This document shows, piece after piece, positions 1 to 8,418 of a stretch of 64,000 nucleotides of DNA. The DNA comes from CAKMMH01 sp927798255 (GTDB lineage Bacteria > Bdellovibrionota_C > UBA2361 > CAKMMH01), in contig JAXFOK010000037.1 of the NCBI GenBank assembly GCA_034180415.1, forward strand, positions 1-64,000, in the 5' to 3' direction. How positions within the stretch are numbered: position 1 is the first letter of the stretch; the number at the start of each line of letters is the position of its first letter. Below the pieces are notes generated by a model. It searched no databases, was not told the DNA's origin, and was given only the letters and a program-made list of their open reading frames with translations. Position numbers and translations under genes: made by a program.

Positions 1-454
1 CTTTTGGAAAGGTAAAATACTTTATTCCTGTTTCTTTATCTTTTTTAGCTTCACCAAATTTTTCACATAATTTCTCAATAGTATTTTTAATCTTAGGGAT
101 ATTATTTTGCTGCGAAATTATAAAGCTAATTATTGTTTCAAATAAATCTTGTCTTAAAATCCTTATACCACTTCCAAATTTACAAGCATCACTTAAAAAT
201 TCATCGTTTTTATCAATATTTTTTAAAATTTTTGAGTAATCAAATTCTAAATCAAAAAAGTTGTGCCAATAATTATCAAAATCATTTTGAGAGCAATAAA
301 AACAAAACTCACCATTTTTATTTTCTTCAATTTTTAAAAATTTATCTTTTGAAATAACATCATAACTTCCATCAGATTGTTTGTTCATTCTAAAAATTTG
401 GCCACTATCAGCAATTTGTTCAAGGTTAAAATTTGTTAGTCGTTTTTTTATCAT
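1..454 (-). CDS. ogg: 8-oxoguanine DNA glycosylase (Ogg/AlkA family), C-terminus cut off by window edge
   Basis: Base-excision repair glycosylase that removes 8-oxoguanine from DNA. The reading frame starts at an ATG (complement of 452-454) and stays open to base 1, so only about 151 N-terminal residues are present. The start of the product reads MIKKRLTNFNLEQIADSGQI and the frame later shows the family landmarks: an N-terminal OGG-like beta domain ending in FDLEFDYSKI, then the helical core segment GSGIRILRQDLFETIISFII followed by SQQNNIPKI, which matches the bacterial and eukaryotic OGG1 pattern. The catalytic helix-hairpin-helix Lys and Asp lie beyond the edge. It is separated from the next gene by a repeat-like spacer. 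Identification is by motif reading only. Confidence 0.85.
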   Translation of the reverse strand, partial: MIKKRLTNFNLEQIADSGQIFRMNKQSDGSYDVISKDKFLKIEENKNGEFCFYCSQNDFDNYWHNFFDLEFDYSKILKNIDKNDEFLSDACKFGSGIRILRQDLFETIISFIISQQNNIPKIKNTIEKLCEKFGEAKKDKETGIKYFTFPK

Positions 455-641
455 AGAATTATCTTAATTTCTGTTATCAACCTACAGTTATCAGCATTCA
501 GATATCCGATTCCTGCAATCTGAATCCAGATATCAAATTCACGATACCTAACTACTAATCACCAAAAATCAGACTGCTGATTGGCAAGGTGCCGATTTGC
601 TAATAGCTGTTTCCTGATTCCTGTTACCAGAGAAGCCTGCT
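455..641. repeat. Intergenic spacer built of degenerate ctg/tatcag-type words
   Basis: This spacer has no convincing gene. It is made of short recurring words (cagatatc, ctgattcctg, ctgttaccag) and is richer in G+C than its surroundings. Similar spacers occur near 5745-5890, 20105-20270, 29735-29830, 37865-37985, 39770-39860 and 44705-44790, always between genes. Confidence 0.5.
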
Positions 642-2045
642 TTAATACGCATTAGTATTTTTAAAACCACAAAAGATAGTTAAAAATAAAATTTTTAAAT
701 CAAAGAAAATTGACCAATTCTCTATATAATATAGATCACACTCTATTCTCTTATCAATTGAGGTATCTCCTCTCCAACCTTTAATCTGTGCATACCCTGT
801 CATTCCTGATTTTACTTTATGACGAAGCATATAAAGAGGAATATTTTTTCTAAACTCCTCAATGTATACTGGACGTTCTGGTCTTGGTCCTACAAGAGAC
901 ATATCCCCCTTTAGCACATTAAAAAGCTGAGGAAGCTCATCAAGACTATATGAACGCAAAAATCTTCCTATTTTTGTTACACGATTGTCATTTTTTGTAG
1001 TCCACCCTGGCCCAGCTTTTTCTGAATCCTGTATCATCGTTCTAAATTTTAAAATTTGAAATGAACTTCCATCTAAGCTCATTCTTTCTTGTTTATAAAA
1101 GCAAGGACCTTTTGACGTTAACTTTACAAGAAATGCTATTACAATCATTAGAGGCGAGAAGATAATAATAAAAATAATTGAGAAGACAATATCAAATATT
1201 CTTTTTATCCAATAATTAATTCCATCAATTGTTGATTCCTGAAGTCCTAAAACTGGAAGCCCATCAAAGTCTTGAATAAATCCTCCAACGCTAATAAATT
1301 GATAAACATCTGGAACGATTTTTACATCTACAACAGAATCGCCTAAAACTTTCATAATAATAGGAAGCGTGTGATTATCTTCTAAAGGAAGTGCCACGAC
1401 CACCATATCAATTTGTTTTGTGCTTAATATTTCTCTTAAATCTTCATACTTTCCTAAGATTGGTAGCATTGCTCGTTCATCATAAACACCAGTTTTATTT
1501 AAACATCCTATAAGCTGAATTCCATAATCTTTTCTTTTCCTAAATCTTTCTGCGACATCCTTTGCAACTTTTCCACCACCTACAATCAACATAAATTTTA
1601 AATTATAACCTTTCCTTCGAATATCTCTTAAAACTTTTCTAAGTAAACTTCTTTCTAGTATTCCAAATAAAATAGATAAAATTGCAAAATAAAAAAGCAC
1701 TAATCTTGATACCTCAAGTGTCCTTTCTTGTACTAAGTATGTATAAGAAATAAGCACAAGAATTGCTATACTATTTGCTCTAATTAATAAGAAACTCTCA
1801 TAGATACGCCTTGCAGTCGCTCTTAAAGGAACATAAAGTCCTCCAAGTTTATAGGCTAAAAACCAAATTGGAAAAACTATAATTAAAAACCAGAAATATT
1901 GTGAAAAGGGGGGAATACCTTTATCTACTGGAATAATTCCAGAATAGAATCTTAAATAGTATGCAAGTACCCAAGCTACTGCTATAAAAAACAAATCAAA
2001 TATGACAAAAAAAACTTCAACTAATTGCTTTCTTTCTTTTAACAT
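642..2045 (-). CDS. Undecaprenyl-phosphate sugar phosphotransferase (WcaJ/PssY type polyprenyl glycosylphosphotransferase)
   Basis: Starts polysaccharide repeat-unit assembly by moving a sugar-1-phosphate from a nucleotide sugar to undecaprenyl phosphate at the inner membrane. The 467 residues show the usual layout: about four N-terminal membrane segments (residues 10-130), a Rossmann-like middle domain with LIVGGGKVAKDVAERF near 153, then the catalytic bacterial sugar transferase domain from about residue 282, opening with RIFDIVFSIIFIII and carrying KFRTM, the SLDELPQLFNVL segment and SLVGPRPERP. Length fits the family (about 460). Its start overlaps the end of the upstream glycosyltransferase by 7 bases, so the two are co-transcribed. 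The sugar (glucose, galactose or other) cannot be told from sequence. Confidence 0.9.
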   Translation of the reverse strand: MLKERKQLVEVFFVIFDLFFIAVAWVLAYYLRFYSGIIPVDKGIPPFSQYFWFLIIVFPIWFLAYKLGGLYVPLRATARRIYESFLLIRANSIAILVLISYTYLVQERTLEVSRLVLFYFAILSILFGILERSLLRKVLRDIRRKGYNLKFMLIVGGGKVAKDVAERFRKRKDYGIQLIGCLNKTGVYDERAMLPILGKYEDLREILSTKQIDMVVVALPLEDNHTLPIIMKVLGDSVVDVKIVPDVYQFISVGGFIQDFDGLPVLGLQESTIDGINYWIKRIFDIVFSIIFIIIFSPLMIVIAFLVKLTSKGPCFYKQERMSLDGSSFQILKFRTMIQDSEKAGPGWTTKNDNRVTKIGRFLRSYSLDELPQLFNVLKGDMSLVGPRPERPVYIEEFRKNIPLYMLRHKVKSGMTGYAQIKGWRGDTSIDKRIECDLYYIENWSIFFDLKILFLTIFCGFKNTNAY

Positions 2046-3181
2046 GATTTATACACACTTTTTATAAAGTTATTCCAATTACTCTTAAAATTATCTTCTA
2101 AAAATTTCTGTGCCTGATTAATACAGTTTTGAGGTAAAAATTTATCTTCATTCTCTATAAAAAAGTTAAGCGCCTCTTTTAAATTTTTTTCTCTATCTCC
2201 TTTCTTCTTAATATAAACTCCACTTTTCATTGTACTTTGTATTGTAACATCTTTTTCTTTCCAATAACAAATACCTTTAATTGTTTCTTTTAATCCACCA
2301 TCATACAACCCTATAACAGGCCTACCACTTGCAAGACATTCTATTGGAATTATCCCAAAATCTTCTTTCCCTGTAAAAATAAGTGCTCTTGCATTTTGAT
2401 AATAATAAGAAAACTCCTCATCACTTACTCTTCCTAAAAATTTTATATTTTCATTTCCTTTACTTAAACTTTCTAGCTTTTCTTTCATAGGGCCATTTCC
2501 TATAACCCATAAAGGAATGTTTAAAGATGAAAATACCTTTACTACAACATCAGGGTATTTATAAGGAACCATCGCACCTGCAAGTAGAAAAGCTTTACCT
2601 TTCTTAAAATCTTTTTGACTGTTAACTTTCCACTTATTTTTACAAGGAGGGTAAATAACAACTGCATCTCTTTTATAAAAGCACCTAACTCTTGCTTTTA
2701 CAAACTTACTTATTGCAACAAAATAATCAACATTCTTACTTTCTCTTTTATCCCATTTTCTTAAAAACATTAAAATTGGATATAACACATACCAAAGCTT
2801 TCCAAAATAATTTTTTCCTTGATCCCAAACATATCTCATTGGAGTAAAAATGTAGGAAATATGAACTGCATTGCTAGGCTTGTTAATATTTTTAGCAGCT
2901 GCATGACTTAAAGAAATTATCAAATCATAACCTGTAAAATCAAAACTTTTAATTGCCAAAGGATAAAATGGCAAAAAATACCTATAATATTTTTTTATAT
3001 TCGGAATTTTACTTAAAAAAGAAACTTCTTTAACTCTGTCTTCAATTTTCTTCGACACAGAGCCTTTTATATGAATCATCGTAAAAATATCAGCTTGAGG
3101 ATAAATATCTAAAAATGCCTCAAGGCACCTTTCACCTCCTCGCATACCTGTAAGCCAATCATGAACTAATGCAACTTTCAT
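2039..3181 (-). CDS. GT4-family glycosyltransferase, WbaZ-like
   Basis: Retaining glycosyltransferase expected to add a sugar to the lipid-linked unit made by the downstream sugar-phosphate transferase. The 380-residue product opens with KVALVHDWLTGMRGGERCLE, the start typical of the WbaZ-like mannosyltransferase group, where the GGE segment lies in the acceptor-binding N-terminal Rossmann fold. The C-terminal nucleotide-sugar domain has the E-x7-E signature EDFGIIPIECLASGRPVIG. No signal peptide or membrane segment is seen, so it should be cytosolic or membrane-associated. It overlaps the next gene by 7 bases, which suggests translational coupling. Donor and acceptor are not known. Confidence 0.87.
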   Translation of the reverse strand: MKVALVHDWLTGMRGGERCLEAFLDIYPQADIFTMIHIKGSVSKKIEDRVKEVSFLSKIPNIKKYYRYFLPFYPLAIKSFDFTGYDLIISLSHAAAKNINKPSNAVHISYIFTPMRYVWDQGKNYFGKLWYVLYPILMFLRKWDKRESKNVDYFVAISKFVKARVRCFYKRDAVVIYPPCKNKWKVNSQKDFKKGKAFLLAGAMVPYKYPDVVVKVFSSLNIPLWVIGNGPMKEKLESLSKGNENIKFLGRVSDEEFSYYYQNARALIFTGKEDFGIIPIECLASGRPVIGLYDGGLKETIKGICYWKEKDVTIQSTMKSGVYIKKKGDREKNLKEALNFFIENEDKFLPQNCINQAQKFLEDNFKSNWNNFIKSVYKSC

Positions 3182-3242
3182 TTGATTAAAATAACACTAA
3201 TAGAAATTTTTTAAAATACTGACCCCAAAATACAAAATGTCA

Positions 3243-4193
3243 TCATTTAATTACTAGCTCTACACGTCTATTTCTATTTCTTCCTTCCTCTGTTCTATTC
3301 GTGGCAACTGGATCGCTCTCCCCATATCCTTTAAACTCTAATCTTGAGCGACTTACACCATTTTTTACAAGTTCTTTTACTACACTTTTGGCACGCCCTT
3401 CTGATAATTTATGATTAAACATTACCGTACCAACAGAATCTGTATGACCTTCTACACTCACATTTCTATCAGGAAGTGATTGTAATAATTTTGAAATTTC
3501 TTTTATATGAGGAAGCGCATCTTTAGATAACTCTGCACTATTAAAATCAAACAACGCATTTTCTAAATTTATTATAATCCCTCTTGAATCAATTCTTGCA
3601 TCAAGAGATTTGCTTCTTAACACATCAACAAGAGCTTCGTTTGTCATTGCTTGTTTGTAATCAGAAATTAATTTTTCTCTTTTAACGTTTAGCTCACTAT
3701 CTTCCCAGTCATATTGAACATTAGTATTATTATTAAACTTATTACTTGTATCTTTTATTTGCTCTTTTATTACCTTAAGTTCTTCCTTAACTTTTTCATT
3801 GATTCTATCAAAATTATTTTTAGCTTTTTCCTTGATATCACTATTATTTTCTAAAATTTTTTCTTTTAACTCCTTTGCGTCATCTAAAAACTGATCTTTT
3901 CCCTTACTAGCTTTATCAGAAATTTTTTCTCTTAATTCTTTTGTATCATCTAGAACTTTTTTTCCAAACTCTTTTGAATCAGTCAAGATAGAATCTACAT
4001 CAATCGCGTCACCTATTTCATTTGCATTTTCTACTACTTTGCTTTTTACCGTAACTGCAGTATCAGATACTGTATCTAATACTTTTTTGTCATCGTTATT
4101 TTCAATTTTTACTTCCGTTATTTCAGCAATAGCATTCCTAGCAACACTAAAAACTAACGTAAACATCGCTAGATATAAAATACTTCTTTTCAT
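3243..4193 (-). CDS. OmpA-family peptidoglycan-binding protein with coiled-coil stalk
   Basis: A 316-residue exported protein that probably tethers the envelope to peptidoglycan. Residues 1-23 are a signal peptide (MKRSILYLAMFTLVFSVARNAIAE, cleavable after AIA). Residues about 60-165 are a Lys/Glu-rich helix with the recurring pattern DDAKELKEKI, likely a coiled-coil stalk. The C-terminal 110 residues form an OmpA/MotB domain: NVSVEGHTDSVG holds the Asp and RNRNRRVELVI the Arg that bind diaminopimelate in this family. There is no beta-barrel region, so it resembles periplasmic OmpA-like linkers rather than porins. It lies among lipoprotein genes on the same strand, spaced by about 60 bases. 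Confidence 0.87.
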   Translation of the reverse strand: MKRSILYLAMFTLVFSVARNAIAEITEVKIENNDDKKVLDTVSDTAVTVKSKVVENANEIGDAIDVDSILTDSKEFGKKVLDDTKELREKISDKASKGKDQFLDDAKELKEKILENNSDIKEKAKNNFDRINEKVKEELKVIKEQIKDTSNKFNNNTNVQYDWEDSELNVKREKLISDYKQAMTNEALVDVLRSKSLDARIDSRGIIINLENALFDFNSAELSKDALPHIKEISKLLQSLPDRNVSVEGHTDSVGTVMFNHKLSEGRAKSVVKELVKNGVSRSRLEFKGYGESDPVATNRTEEGRNRNRRVELVIK

Positions 4194-4255
4194 TTAATCT
4201 CCCGAAAATACAACTCTAATGCACAAAAGTTTTTTAATGACATTAATAAAATTTA

Positions 4256-5266
4256 CTAATAACTATTATTAATCATATTCAAATTCTTTTTAGCAACATA
4301 CAGAGAAGGATTTAATCTTAAAGCTTCTTTAAACTCAAATTCAGCATCATTTTTTCTATTAAGCACTAAATACACTTCACCTAATCCATTATGATAATCT
4401 GCTGAATCTGGACACAATCTTAATGCTCTTCTAAAATGAAAAAGTTTATCAGCCAACACTTCTGTTTTATTAGCTTTTGTAATTTCATCTTTTGCAACTA
4501 CACAATCGTTACTTAAATCATTATTTAAAGCATTATTATTTGAAACTTGATTATAAAGTGTTGTTTCTGTAACAGTATTACTTGGATTATCCCAACTGTA
4601 TGAAGCTTTTGGATATTCAACATTTCTTGCATTTACAACATTTGGTATGACACCACCTTGATTACCATCTGCACCAGCATAACTTCTTCCAGCATAACTA
4701 CGACCTGTGTAAATATTTGAAGCATATAACCCTTTATTGATAGGATTTGTATTATTATTATTTGCGACAATAGTTCCAGCAACGCGAGGATCGTTATTTA
4801 AAGCGCCAAGATAACCTCTTGCTTGACCTGTAGCAACATAATTTAAAAGATTACTATCATAATCACTATATGTTCCACCATTAATAGCACCAAAATAACC
4901 AGCGGTATTTTTTAAATCACTATTCAAGGTATCATGATTATAACTATATTGGCTAAAACCAGAATTATTGTTTAGTGAATCATCATTTGTTGTAGGGTAA
5001 AAAGCCCTATCTTGGCTTATTGAATTATCAGCATAGTTAGGACCAGATTGATTTTCTAAAGCCTGACCAATCAATGCACCAATACCTACGCCAGCTGCTG
5101 CGCCTATAGCAACACCTGCTCCATCATGATCGGATTGATGTCCAGCTATTGCGCCGACACCACCTCCAACTAAACCACCGATTATTGCAGCAATTGTTGT
5201 CTTTCTGTTTGCTTCTGTACAAGATGCAACTAAAAATAAAATAACTATTAAAAATGCCTTTTTCAT
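4256..5266 (-). CDS. Glycine-zipper lipoprotein with C-terminal TPR
   Basis: A 336-residue lipoprotein of unknown role. The lipobox is VASC (Cys at residue 16) after a short hydrophobic stretch. Residues about 27-70 are a double glycine zipper (IIGGLVGGGVGAIAG and IGAAAGVGIGALIGQ), a membrane-inserting or oligomerising segment found in outer membrane lipoproteins. The middle (70-240) is rich in Asn, Tyr and Ser with short local repeats such as GRSYAGRSYAG. The last 80 residues form tetratricopeptide-type helices (SADYHNGLGEVYLVLNRKND). It sits in a run of envelope genes on the same strand. The combination is unusual, but each part is recognisable. Confidence 0.75.
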   Translation of the reverse strand: MKKAFLIVILFLVASCTEANRKTTIAAIIGGLVGGGVGAIAGHQSDHDGAGVAIGAAAGVGIGALIGQALENQSGPNYADNSISQDRAFYPTTNDDSLNNNSGFSQYSYNHDTLNSDLKNTAGYFGAINGGTYSDYDSNLLNYVATGQARGYLGALNNDPRVAGTIVANNNNTNPINKGLYASNIYTGRSYAGRSYAGADGNQGGVIPNVVNARNVEYPKASYSWDNPSNTVTETTLYNQVSNNNALNNDLSNDCVVAKDEITKANKTEVLADKLFHFRRALRLCPDSADYHNGLGEVYLVLNRKNDAEFEFKEALRLNPSLYVAKKNLNMINNSY

Positions 5267-5344
5267 TTTTTATATCCAAAAATAATCTGTAATTAAAAAA
5301 CTACTCTTTTAAACAACAACTATAAAAACCTAAATTTTTTAAAG

Positions 5345-5599
5345 TTACTCTAATCCATAACTTTTAATTTTTTCGTTATAGTATCTTTGACGCTCTAAGT
5401 CCTCAAGATCCCTTTGTTGTCTATCTCTTTCTTTTTGTTGAAGTAAAAAAACTTTTTCTTCTTCACCAAGATCTTTCTTTTGTTTATCTGGTGTTTCAAC
5501 AATTAAATTTCCAACACTTCCTGATGGTAATGGCTCAATATTATTTGATGCACAAGATGTTAATGATAATAATAAAATTAATAATACAATTTTTTTCAT
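5345..5599 (-). CDS. Small lipoprotein, charged C-terminal helix
   Basis: An 84-residue lipoprotein with signal peptide MKKIVLLILLLSLTSC; the lipidated Cys is residue 16. The mature part has a short flexible region and then a highly charged helix (QQKERDRQQRDLEDLERQRY), which could be a coiled coil. I do not recognise a family. It is the first of three envelope genes that run in the same direction (then the glycine-zipper lipoprotein and the OmpA protein), so an envelope structural role is the simplest inference. Confidence 0.7.
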   Translation of the reverse strand: MKKIVLLILLLSLTSCASNNIEPLPSGSVGNLIVETPDKQKKDLGEEEKVFLLQQKERDRQQRDLEDLERQRYYNEKIKSYGLE

Positions 5600-5997
5600 A
5601 TGACACTCTAAGTATAAAAAAACTACACCACACTACTCTCAGTTTACAGTAAAAATGTAAAGCACAATAGATATTTTTTTTGTTTGGGCGAAAAATTTCT
5701 CATATTCCTGACGGTTAGACATTTTTTTAAATCTAATATCATAGATGCTACAATCAGCTTTCAGCATCAGCAGCCGGCTAAAAGCTTCTCTGCTATCTTA
5801 AAGCCCGGAATCGCGCGGGTTCACCTAGTACCAGAAGCTAAAAGCCCACTACCTAAAACCAGAGACCACACAAGTTTCCTGCTTTCTTGTTTCCAAGGCT
5901 CTCTTTCAAATAAAATAAAAAAGGCTTAAAAAAGCTTTTTAAGAAAACGAGGATTTCTAATATAAGAGATCACTCTTTATTTTAATTTTTAGTTCCT
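5600..5997. repeat. Intergenic region with degenerate palindromic words
   Basis: No gene is supported here. Bases 5745-5890 are richer in G+C and consist of scrambled words (cagctttcagcatcag, agcccggaatcgcgcgggtt) like the other intergenic spacers. A weak hairpin, AAAGGCTT and AAGCTTTT, at about 5918-5940 could end transcription. Confidence 0.45.
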
Positions 5998-6480
5998 TTA
6001 AGATTTATCTGATTTTCCATTTGGAAGTAAAATTAAGGCAAAGACGCCAATACAGATAAAAGAATCAGCTACATTAAACATTGGCCAATGATATTCCTTA
6101 AAATAAAAATCAAGAAAATCAACGACAGCCCCATATCTTAGCCTATCTATTAAATTTCCGACTGCACCACCAAAAATTAAAGCAAGAAATGATATTGCAA
6201 CTTTATTATTTTTATAAACTACACATAAAAAATATAAAAGGACACAAAAGGCAACTATACTTGTAAACGTTAAAGTTATTATCCTTACTTGATCGCTCCA
6301 TGAGGTCATAAATCCAAAAGCAACGCCTTGGTTATAAGTTAATCCAATATTAAAAAAATTGTCTATTACTGATACAAATTGCTTATCATTTTTAGAAAAA
6401 TATTCTAAAACAAAATTTTTAGATGTTATATCTAAAATAACGCTTATCGCAAAAAACAATACAAATAATACTCTATTCAT
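5998..6480 (-). CDS. lspA: Lipoprotein signal peptidase (signal peptidase II)
   Basis: Inner-membrane aspartyl protease that cleaves the signal peptide of prolipoproteins after lipidation; the window encodes many substrates. The 160-residue length is standard. Four membrane helices are visible. Conserved boxes are present: LTYNQGVAFGF, the segment GNLIDRLRYGAVVDFLDF with the first catalytic Asp in VVDF, and MFNVADSFICIGV with the second catalytic Asp. It lies 22 bases downstream of the WD40-like lipoprotein gene on the same strand, so they may be one transcript. Confidence 0.95.
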   Translation of the reverse strand: MNRVLFVLFFAISVILDITSKNFVLEYFSKNDKQFVSVIDNFFNIGLTYNQGVAFGFMTSWSDQVRIITLTFTSIVAFCVLLYFLCVVYKNNKVAISFLALIFGGAVGNLIDRLRYGAVVDFLDFYFKEYHWPMFNVADSFICIGVFALILLPNGKSDKS

Positions 6481-6502
6481 AACTTCACATTTTTATAAAA
6501 AA

Positions 6503-7891
6503 CTACTCTATATTTATCAAATTCCCTTTTTCGTCAGCTAAAAGGACTCTCCCATCTCCTGTAACATATAATAAATTAGGCAATTCAAATTCCTTCTCAT
6601 CAATTAGTGATTCTTTGTAAACATAATTTCCTAAATCATCTAAATTTTCTTCGAATTTCCAGTACTTAACCTTATTATCTTTAGATAAGGTGATAAATAA
6701 ATTATTCGTAGCAAATTTAACATCAAGTAATCTTAAATCACTTGCTTTAAACTCTAAAACTTTCTTAAATGAACGAAGTTTCCAAATTTCTATTGTGGAA
6801 TCTTGGAACCCTAAAAGTACATGATTTCCATCGGGACTAACAACTATTTTCTCTATACTTCCGCCACTTCTTCCTGAATCTTTTACAGTAGAACCATCTT
6901 CAAAGAATCTTCCACCAAATAAATTCTCGTCATACTCTCCACCAAATTCGTCTTCTTTGTATGATAGCCAAGCTTTAAATCTTCCTTGCCAATCTCCCGA
7001 GAAGAAAACTCGACCCGCAGGATGAAAAGCTACTGCGCTAACTACTGTTGAATGCGCTGTGTATCTTTCAAATTTGCTAAAATCCGTAATATTAATTTTA
7101 AGAGGATTGTCCCATCTGTAAAGCTTACCATCAGCTCCACCTACAAGAAACTGAGTAGAATTTGTATAAACAGTAAATGCGCTAGCTCTTGTTTTAATCC
7201 TATCTATGTACTTAGTAGATTCAGGATTTAAAAGCTCTTTTGTAAAAAGTTTAGCACCACACGACCAAAATATAGCAAGAGTGTTATGGTCTAAATCGAC
7301 TTTATCAACACATGTTCCTAAATTTTCAATATGAGTTCTGTTTTGTAAATTTGAGCTCCAAAGCCAAATATCACCTTTTTCACCGATTGTAACAAAATTA
7401 GTATTTCGCACGGTAAATATTCCTTTTGGAATAGATGGCGAGATATTTCCTAGGTTTGAATCTCTAAAATATTCTTTCTTATTTTCTCTTGCTACATTCT
7501 TTAATTTCTGTAGCGAATTACTATTAATCTTGCTATTTTCATTATCATTAATATCAAATCTCTTATTATTATCGCTAGATAAGCTTTGATTATTAAATTC
7601 TTGAGTATTATTAAATTCCTGGTTATTACTAATTTGATTAGAATTAGTAAGTATTTGATTATTACTTACTTGAACATTTTTTACTTGATTATCTCTTACT
7701 TGAAAGCTACCTTTATATGTCCCTTGGCCTTGAGGAGGATAATTTCTACTTACGCCATTATAACTACTAACATTATTACTTGAGTTATTATTTCCCTTAA
7801 ATACACTTTCCTTAGGTACAGGTTTTAGCGAAGTACACGAAAGGCACAAGACTGTACAAATTATAAATAAAAATTTTAAACACCTTTTCAT
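6503..7891 (-). CDS. Lipoprotein with Asn-rich linker and WD40-like beta-propeller
   Basis: A 462-residue lipoprotein: signal peptide with lipobox LCLSC (Cys at about 19), then an Asn/Gln/Ser-rich linker to about residue 130 with repeated words such as NNQEFNNTQEFNN. The rest reads as WD40-type blades, for example AHSTVVSAVAFHPAGRVFFS, followed by GDWQGRFKAW, and VVSPDGNHVLLGFQDSTIEI followed by WKL. About six blades can be traced, so a complete or nearly complete propeller is likely. It would be anchored in the outer or inner membrane and act as a protein-binding platform. No catalytic function is implied. lspA follows immediately downstream. Confidence 0.8.
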   Translation of the reverse strand: MKRCLKFLFIICTVLCLSCTSLKPVPKESVFKGNNNSSNNVSSYNGVSRNYPPQGQGTYKGSFQVRDNQVKNVQVSNNQILTNSNQISNNQEFNNTQEFNNQSLSSDNNKRFDINDNENSKINSNSLQKLKNVARENKKEYFRDSNLGNISPSIPKGIFTVRNTNFVTIGEKGDIWLWSSNLQNRTHIENLGTCVDKVDLDHNTLAIFWSCGAKLFTKELLNPESTKYIDRIKTRASAFTVYTNSTQFLVGGADGKLYRWDNPLKINITDFSKFERYTAHSTVVSAVAFHPAGRVFFSGDWQGRFKAWLSYKEDEFGGEYDENLFGGRFFEDGSTVKDSGRSGGSIEKIVVSPDGNHVLLGFQDSTIEIWKLRSFKKVLEFKASDLRLLDVKFATNNLFITLSKDNKVKYWKFEENLDDLGNYVYKESLIDEKEFELPNLLYVTGDGRVLLADEKGNLINIE

Positions 7892-8418
7892 AGCTAAATT
7901 GTTTTTGTCTAATTAAATCAACTTATCAAAATAAGCCGTATATATAACTATTACAGATAATTAAATAAATTTCAATATCACGCCATTTAAGTAATATATT
8001 TAATAAAATTAGCTTAGTATTGAAAATATTATAGAAGCAAATTAAAAAACTCTGATTTTAACATATATTGGATATCAGATTCTAAGTCTATTTGTGATGG
8101 ATGCGCTCATCTTAGGATATTTCTAAGATAAGCGCATCCATCACAAATAGACTTAGAATCTGCTCCCTTTTTTTAATAAATTTCTTACCTTTATTAAAAT
8201 TCCTCTTGTAAATTTAATAATTCTACATACTTACTGTTTAATTTCATAAAGAAATAGCCCATATCATTTCCTAGAACTAATCATACAAATAAATTTCAAT
8301 ATATGAGATAATGACTTTTTTTGATAATTTTGGTAAAGTATAAGTAATATTGTATTTATAACATATGTCTATGTATTAATTTATTAAATCATTTTTTATT
8401 TATTTAGGATTTACATAT
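7892..8418. other. Divergent intergenic region, 527 bp
   Basis: This region separates two genes pointing away from each other, so it should hold promoters for both. It is very AT-rich except for the long hairpin at 8076-8162. I find no gene in it. Confidence 0.6.
8076..8162. repeat. Perfect 32-bp inverted repeat forming a 39-bp hairpin
   Basis: The left arm 8076-8107 (begins CAGATTCTAAGTC, ends GGATGCGCT) is the exact reverse complement of the right arm 8131-8162 (begins AGCGCATCC, ends GACTTAGAATCTG). Inside, after one C/A mismatch (8108/8130), seven more pairs (ATCTTAG with CTAAGAT) close a 7-base loop GATATTT. On the plus strand the hairpin is followed after four bases by seven T. It could be a terminator, a small mobile palindrome, or a transcribed double-stranded RNA. 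Confidence 0.9.

Noticed and set aside
133..357. Plus-strand 74-residue frame
   Set aside because: It is antisense to the clear Ogg glycosylase frame on the minus strand.
5800..5830. tRNA-like GGGTTCACC stretch
   Set aside because: No acceptor, D or anticodon stem can be built around it.
5684..5929. 81-residue frame in the spacer upstream of lspA
   Set aside because: It runs through degenerate repeat words; no ribosome-binding site and no protein-like pattern.
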